Below the pieces are notes generated by a model that had not been told where the DNA came from, made no database searches, and worked only from the letters and a program-made list of their open reading frames with translations. A program made the position numbers and the translations under genes. Below are positions 60,437 through 64,000 of a stretch of DNA of 64,000 nt, piece after piece. Each line of letters starts with the position of its first letter. The first letter of the stretch is position 1. The DNA is taken from contig JAKLIP010000002.1 in the NCBI GenBank assembly GCA_022709545.1, forward strand, positions 62,001 through 126,000. Reading direction: 5' to 3'. The DNA is from Patescibacteria group bacterium. Its GTDB lineage: Bacteria > Patescibacteriota > Minisyncoccia > Moranbacterales > GWC2-37-73.

Positions 60437-60544
60437 CTAATTCTAATAAAATAACAAATTACTTTTTAAAATTATTTCATTTACCCTTTTAAAAAAATAT
60501 AAAACAATTTTTTCGATAAAAATACTCGCCCGGGGTAAACATTC

Positions 60545-60570
60545 GCAGACACAATTTTAATTATGTCTGC
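60545..60570. other. Hairpin between tuf and rpsJ
   Basis: GCAGACA pairs with TGTCTGC 16 bases past the tuf stop. There is no immediate T-run, so it may be a processing or stability element rather than a terminator. Confidence 0.4.
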
Positions 60571-60585
60571 TTGGTTTATCCAAAA

Positions 60586-61779
60586 CTATTTGATAATTTT
60601 TGTCGTTGCACCAGCTCCAACTGTTTTTCCTCCCTCACGAATCGCGAAGCGCATTCCTTCTTCCATAGCCACAGGAGAAATCAATTTTATAGTTAAATGA
60701 ATAGTGTCTCCAGGCATAACCATCTCAGTTCCTTCTGGCAAAATGACCTCCCCAGTCACATCAGTCGTTCTAACATAAAATTGAGGTTTATAGCCCTTGA
60801 AAAATGGAGTATGCCTTCCGCCTTCTTCTTTTGTAAGAATATATACTTCTCCTTCAAACTCAGAATGAGGAGTAATCGAACCTGGTTTTGCAAGAACTTG
60901 TCCACGCTCAATATCTTCTTTTTTGATCCCCCTTAGTAAAAGTCCGGCGTTGTCTCCAGCCTGTCCTTTATCAAGTGATTTATTAAACATTTCTATTCCA
61001 GTCACAACTGTTTTAGCGCTTGGTTTAAGACCAACGATTTCAACTTCTTCATTTATATTTATTGTACCACGTTCAATTCTTCCTGTTACTACTGTTCCGC
61101 GACCTTCAATTGAGAAAATATCTTCAATGGGCATCAAAAATGGTTTCTCAGTATCGCGAACAGGATCTGGTATTTGCGCATCTAAAGCATCAATTAGGTC
61201 AAATATTGGCTTAGCATCAGCGTCATCAACTGATTTAGTTTCAAGAGCTTTAATAGCTGAACCACGTATAATAGCAGCATTTTCCCCGTCAAATTCCTGT
61301 TTAGTTAGAAGTTCACGAATTTCTGCTTCAACTAAATCAACTAACTCAGGATCATCTACCATATCAACTTTATTTATAAAAACAACAATTGCAGGCACAC
61401 CTACTTGGCGAGCAAGTAAAATATGCTCTCTCGTCTGAGGCATAGGTCCATCAGTTGCGCTAACTACGAGAATAGCACCATCCATTTGAGCTGCTCCGGT
61501 AATCATATTTTTAATATAGTCTGCATGCCCAGGACAGTCTACATGAGCATAATGACGTTTATCAGATTCGTATTCGCAGTGGGATGTAGCAATAGTAATT
61601 CCACGTTCCCTTTCTTCAGGAGCGTTATCAATTTCATTAACATTTTTTTCCTTGGCAAAACCTTTTAAACTCAGACAATGAAGAATGGCCGCGGTAAGAG
61701 TAGTCTTTCCGTGGTCAACATGTCCGATTGTCCCCACATTTACATGAGGTTTTGAGCGATCAAATTTTTCTGCTGCCAT
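60586..61779 (-). CDS. tuf: Elongation factor Tu
   Basis: 397 residues from the ATG at 61779; the frame is open 14 codons further but those lack similarity. G1 GHVDHGKT, G2 [10 protein letters not shown]3 DCPGHADY and G4 NKVD motifs are intact. Delivers aminoacyl-tRNA. Starts about 10 bases after a stable hairpin. Confidence 0.97.
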   Translation of the reverse strand: MAAEKFDRSKPHVNVGTIGHVDHGKTTLTAAILHCLSLKGFAKEKNVNEIDNAPEERERGITIATSHCEYESDKRHYAHVDCPGHADYIKNMITGAAQMDGAILVVSATDGPMPQTREHILLARQVGVPAIVVFINKVDMVDDPELVDLVEAEIRELLTKQEFDGENAAIIRGSAIKALETKSVDDADAKPIFDLIDALDAQIPDPVRDTEKPFLMPIEDIFSIEGRGTVVTGRIERGTININEEVEIVGLKPSAKTVVTGIEMFNKSLDKGQAGDNAGLLLRGIKKEDIERGQVLAKPGSITPHSEFEGEVYILTKEEGGRHTPFFKGYKPQFYVRTTDVTGEVILPEGTEMVMPGDTIHLTIKLISPVAMEEGMRFAIREGGKTVGAGATTKIIK

Positions 61780-61790
61780 AATATTTTTTT

Positions 61791-61827
61791 CGCTAACGCT
61801 TAGGGTTTTAATAGCCCTCACGTTGCG
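61791..61827 (-). other. Hairpin just upstream of tuf
   Basis: On the minus strand CGCAACG pairs with CGTTAGCG (one bulge) and GAGGG with CCCT, forming a stem that ends 11 bases before the tuf ATG. It leaves no room for a ribosome binding site and could modulate translation or mark a processed 5' end. Confidence 0.4.
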
Positions 61828-62158
61828 TAATTAATTAAGATAATTTATTTTAAATTTTATTTATTTACTATATAATAAATTTCTTTTTTAAGCAAACACA
61901 AAAATTCCTTTTAAGGAAAATTCGATACATGATTCATTCTACACTACTATAAAATCTTGTCAAGAGAAAAAGCTGCATTTAAAGCCCTGCTTTTCATAAT
62001 ATTTGTTTTTGCCTTAAAAAAGCCTTTTTTATGTTTACATTGGTACGTGCTATTTTTAGAACAATTGCTTTAGTAATATCTTTACACATACCTATTTGAC
62101 ATTAACAAAATATTTTATTTTACTTATTATAGTACCAAAAAAAATAAAGGAGGGTTTT

Positions 62159-62626
62159 ATGGAAAAAAGCGATACTGTTTTTATAGCAATACGACATGGG
62201 AGTTATGATGACAGTAGAAATTTAAGTGAAAGGGGTCGGGAACAGATGATAAAAGTTGCTCAGCAAATAAAAGAAATGAATGTTAATAATTTTCCTGTGA
62301 CCCTTATTTGTTCAACGGCGCCAAGAGCCCAACAGGGAGGGCAACTTATTGCAGAAGAACTGGGTATTCCTGCTGCAATGGTAATTTTTAAAGAGTGCCT
62401 CTGGGAAGACAATGGCCATTTCCCAAATATTGATGAGGTCAAAAAACTTCTGGACGAAAATCTTCGTGAAAATACTATTCTTCTCGGAATATCACATCTT
62501 GACCTCGTTCCGGCACTAGCTTCTCATGTAGCAAAAAAATTTGGTCATAAAGGTTATTTAAGTGAAACAAGCTATGGTCAGGGATGGCTTGTAAGCAAAG
62601 CGATTTATCACCCATTTCCCAAGTGA
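62159..62626 (+). CDS. Histidine phosphatase (phosphoglycerate-mutase-like) protein
   Basis: 155 residues from the ATG at 62159, preceded by AAAGGAGGG. The family RHG motif is seen as AIRHGSYDD, the later arginine in CSTAPRAQQ and the second His in LGISHLDLVP. It hydrolyses or transfers a phosphate through phospho-His; substrate unknown. A lone plus-strand gene between fusA and tuf with its own terminator. It interrupts the usual fusA-tuf adjacency. Confidence 0.88.
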   Translation: MEKSDTVFIAIRHGSYDDSRNLSERGREQMIKVAQQIKEMNVNNFPVTLICSTAPRAQQGGQLIAEELGIPAAMVIFKECLWEDNGHFPNIDEVKKLLDENLRENTILLGISHLDLVPALASHVAKKFGHKGYLSETSYGQGWLVSKAIYHPFPK

Positions 62627-62668
62627 TAAAAAAGGCTTTATTGTTAAATACTTATAAAGAACAAAATT

Positions 62669-62700
62669 AAAAAGGAGCACAAATAATTGTGTTCCTTTTT
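62669..62700 (+). terminator. Terminator of the histidine phosphatase gene
   Basis: AAAAAGGAGCACAA pairs with TTGTGTTCCTTTTT with one mismatch around a 4-nt loop. Confidence 0.85.
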
Positions 62701-62731
62701 CTATATTCAAAAAGTCATGATTTTTTACTTT

Positions 62732-62757
62732 AAAAAACAACCTCATGTGAAGTTGCT
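62732..62757 (-). terminator. Terminator of fusA
   Basis: On the minus strand CAACTTCA pairs with TGAGGTTG and is followed by TTTTTTAAA, 19 bases past the fusA stop. Confidence 0.65.
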
Positions 62758-62775
62758 TTTATGAAATATTTAAGT

Positions 62776-64000
62776 TTATTTCTTCGTGATTATCCCCTCA
62801 GCTACATTTTTTGGGACTTCACTGTAGCGTGAAAATTCCATGTAGTAACTGGCTCGTCCCTGAGTCATGCTTCTCATTTGTGTTGCATATCCAAACATAT
62901 TTGCCAATGGAACCTCTGATTCAATTTCTTTAACTCTCGCATTACCTTCTCCACGATCATTGATCTCTTTTATCATTCCCCTTCGTGAGTTTATGTCTCC
63001 TACTACATCTCCCATGAATTGTTCTGGCGTTGTAACTACAACTTTCATAATTGGCTCTAAGATAACTGGATTAGCTCTTTTTACAGCTTCTTGCACAGCC
63101 ATAGACCCAGCAATTTTAAAAGCTGCTTCAGAAGAATCGACTTCATGGAAAGATCCGTCATATAATGTAACTTTAACATCTACCATTGGATAACCAGCTA
63201 AGACTCCATTTTCTAAAGCTTCTTTAACTCCAGCATTAACTGGCTTAATATATTCTTGGGGAATAACTCCACCTTTGATTTCATCAACAAATTCATAACC
63301 CTTACCTGGTTCTTGCGGTTCAACTTTTAGCCAGCAATGACCATATTGTCCACGTCCTCCAGATTGACGAATATATTTTCCTTCCGCCTGCGCTTCTGTT
63401 TTAATCGTTTCCCTATAAGCAACTTGCGGCTGACCGATATTGGCTTCAACATTAAATTCCCGTTTCATGCGATCAATAATGATATCTAGGTGAAGTTCTC
63501 CCATTCCAGAGATAATTGTCTGTCCGCTTTCTTCATCAGTTCTAAGACGTAGGGTTGGATCTTCACCGGCCAATTTTCTGAGAGCCATTCCCATTTTCTC
63601 CTGATCAGCTTTAGTTTTTGGTTCAACAGCAATATCAATAACTGGTTCTGGAAAAGTAATATTTTCCAATATAATCTGGTTTTGTTCATCGCAAAGAGTA
63701 TCTCCGGTTGTCGTATTTTTGAGTCCAACAAGCGCGCCGATTCCACCCGCAGAAATTTCCTGAATTTCTTCGCGGTGATTAGCATGCATCTGCAGTATGC
63801 GTCCGATCCTTTCTTTTTCTCCTTTGGTTGAATTTATAACATATGACCCAGCCTTTAATGTTCCTGAATAAACACGGAAGAAAGTCAGCTGACCCACGAA
63901 AGGATCTGTAGCAATTTTAAAAGCTAAAGCTGAAAATGGTTCACTGTTATCGGCTTTTCTTTCAATTTCTATTCCATCTTTCGGACTATTCCCCTTAACT
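62776..64000 (-). CDS. fusA: Elongation factor G, C-terminal part (runs off the window)
   Basis: About 408 residues are visible and the frame is open to the last base, so the start lies outside. Seen are the domain II segment [28 protein letters not shown], domain III ([36 protein letters not shown]), domain IV ([34 protein letters not shown]) and domain V ([32 protein letters not shown]). Catalyses translocation. Confidence 0.97.
   Translation of the reverse strand, partial: VKGNSPKDGIEIERKADNSEPFSALAFKIATDPFVGQLTFFRVYSGTLKAGSYVINSTKGEKERIGRILQMHANHREEIQEISAGGIGALVGLKNTTTGDTLCDEQNQIILENITFPEPVIDIAVEPKTKADQEKMGMALRKLAGEDPTLRLRTDEESGQTIISGMGELHLDIIIDRMKREFNVEANIGQPQVAYRETIKTEAQAEGKYIRQSGGRGQYGHCWLKVEPQEPGKGYEFVDEIKGGVIPQEYIKPVNAGVKEALENGVLAGYPMVDVKVTLYDGSFHEVDSSEAAFKIAGSMAVQEAVKRANPVILEPIMKVVVTTPEQFMGDVVGDINSRRGMIKEINDRGEGNARVKEIESEVPLANMFGYATQMRSMTQGRASYYMEFSRYSEVPKNVAEGIITKK

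Noticed and set aside
62101-62140. TTGACA near 62096 as promoter of the histidine phosphatase gene
   Set aside because: The nearest good -10 (TATTAT) is 23 bases away, too far for a standard spacer.
1-64000. Prophage, transposase-type insertion sequence or replication origin
   Set aside because: No integrase, transposase, phage structural gene or DnaA-box cluster was seen.

Overview
The window looks like a chromosome segment from a Candidate Phyla Radiation bacterium (Patescibacteria, probably a Parcubacteria or Moranbacteria relative). The evidence is an AT-rich sequence with short intergenic gaps, a ribosomal-protein operon with no rpmD (L30) between rpsE and rplO, zinc-ribbon L24 and S14 proteins, small membrane families common in this group (DUF5652-, DUF2304- and GtrA-like), a GIY-YIG mini-gene and a shortened SMC. 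UGA is used as a stop codon (for example by the radical SAM gene), so the code is the standard bacterial one. The lineage is an inference from gene content; no marker-gene phylogeny was possible.

Layout. 1-3 kb: a minus-strand operon with a consensus promoter and structured leader runs hisS, then a radical SAM/SPASM enzyme, then a 46-residue Lys-rich peptide ending in a Cys cluster, which looks like a peptide-modification (RiPP-type) cassette. 3-5.6 kb: an acidic Cys-rich membrane protein, a signal-peptide beta-barrel-like protein and a divergent NDK-like protein. 5.6-9.2 kb: ispG, ispH and an editing-domain-less proS, then a separate promoter-terminator unit holding two tiny unannotated peptides. 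9.3-21.7 kb: an envelope region with glycosyltransferases, a flippase, a pyruvyl transferase, an epimerase, a SpoIID-like protein and a GIY-YIG element inserted beside a duplicated epimerase start. 21.7-31 kb: tsaC, an alkyltransferase-like protein, a P-type ATPase, dnaX, tRNA-Gln and an HtrA protease. 31-37 kb: hsp20 behind a CIRCE operator, rplJ-rplL with an L10 leader, rpsP, a lipoprotein, a 10-repeat Cys-rich surface protein and HU. 37-40 kb: a hinge-less SMC and a candidate structured RNA. 40-46.4 kb: tpiA, fba, a two-subunit [NiFe] hydrogenase and gap in one run, with a small membrane exporter and galT upstream. 46.4-48 kb: a dolichol-phosphate-mannose-synthase-like transferase, ruvX and a small membrane protein. 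48-64 kb: the fusA-tuf-S10-spc super-operon down to secY-adk-map, with an attenuator-like set of competing stems between rpsJ and rplC.

How the genes work together. The core is translation, secretion and central carbon metabolism. The hydrogenase sits between lower-glycolysis genes, which suggests that it handles reductant made by GAPDH. The envelope cluster would assemble a pyruvylated surface glycan. The strongest candidate for an undescribed system is the hisS-radical SAM-peptide operon at the start of the window; the two-peptide unit at 8.9-9.3 kb is the second. Gene starts are of two kinds: Shine-Dalgarno-led starts in the accessory units, and leaderless or SD-less starts in much of the core.
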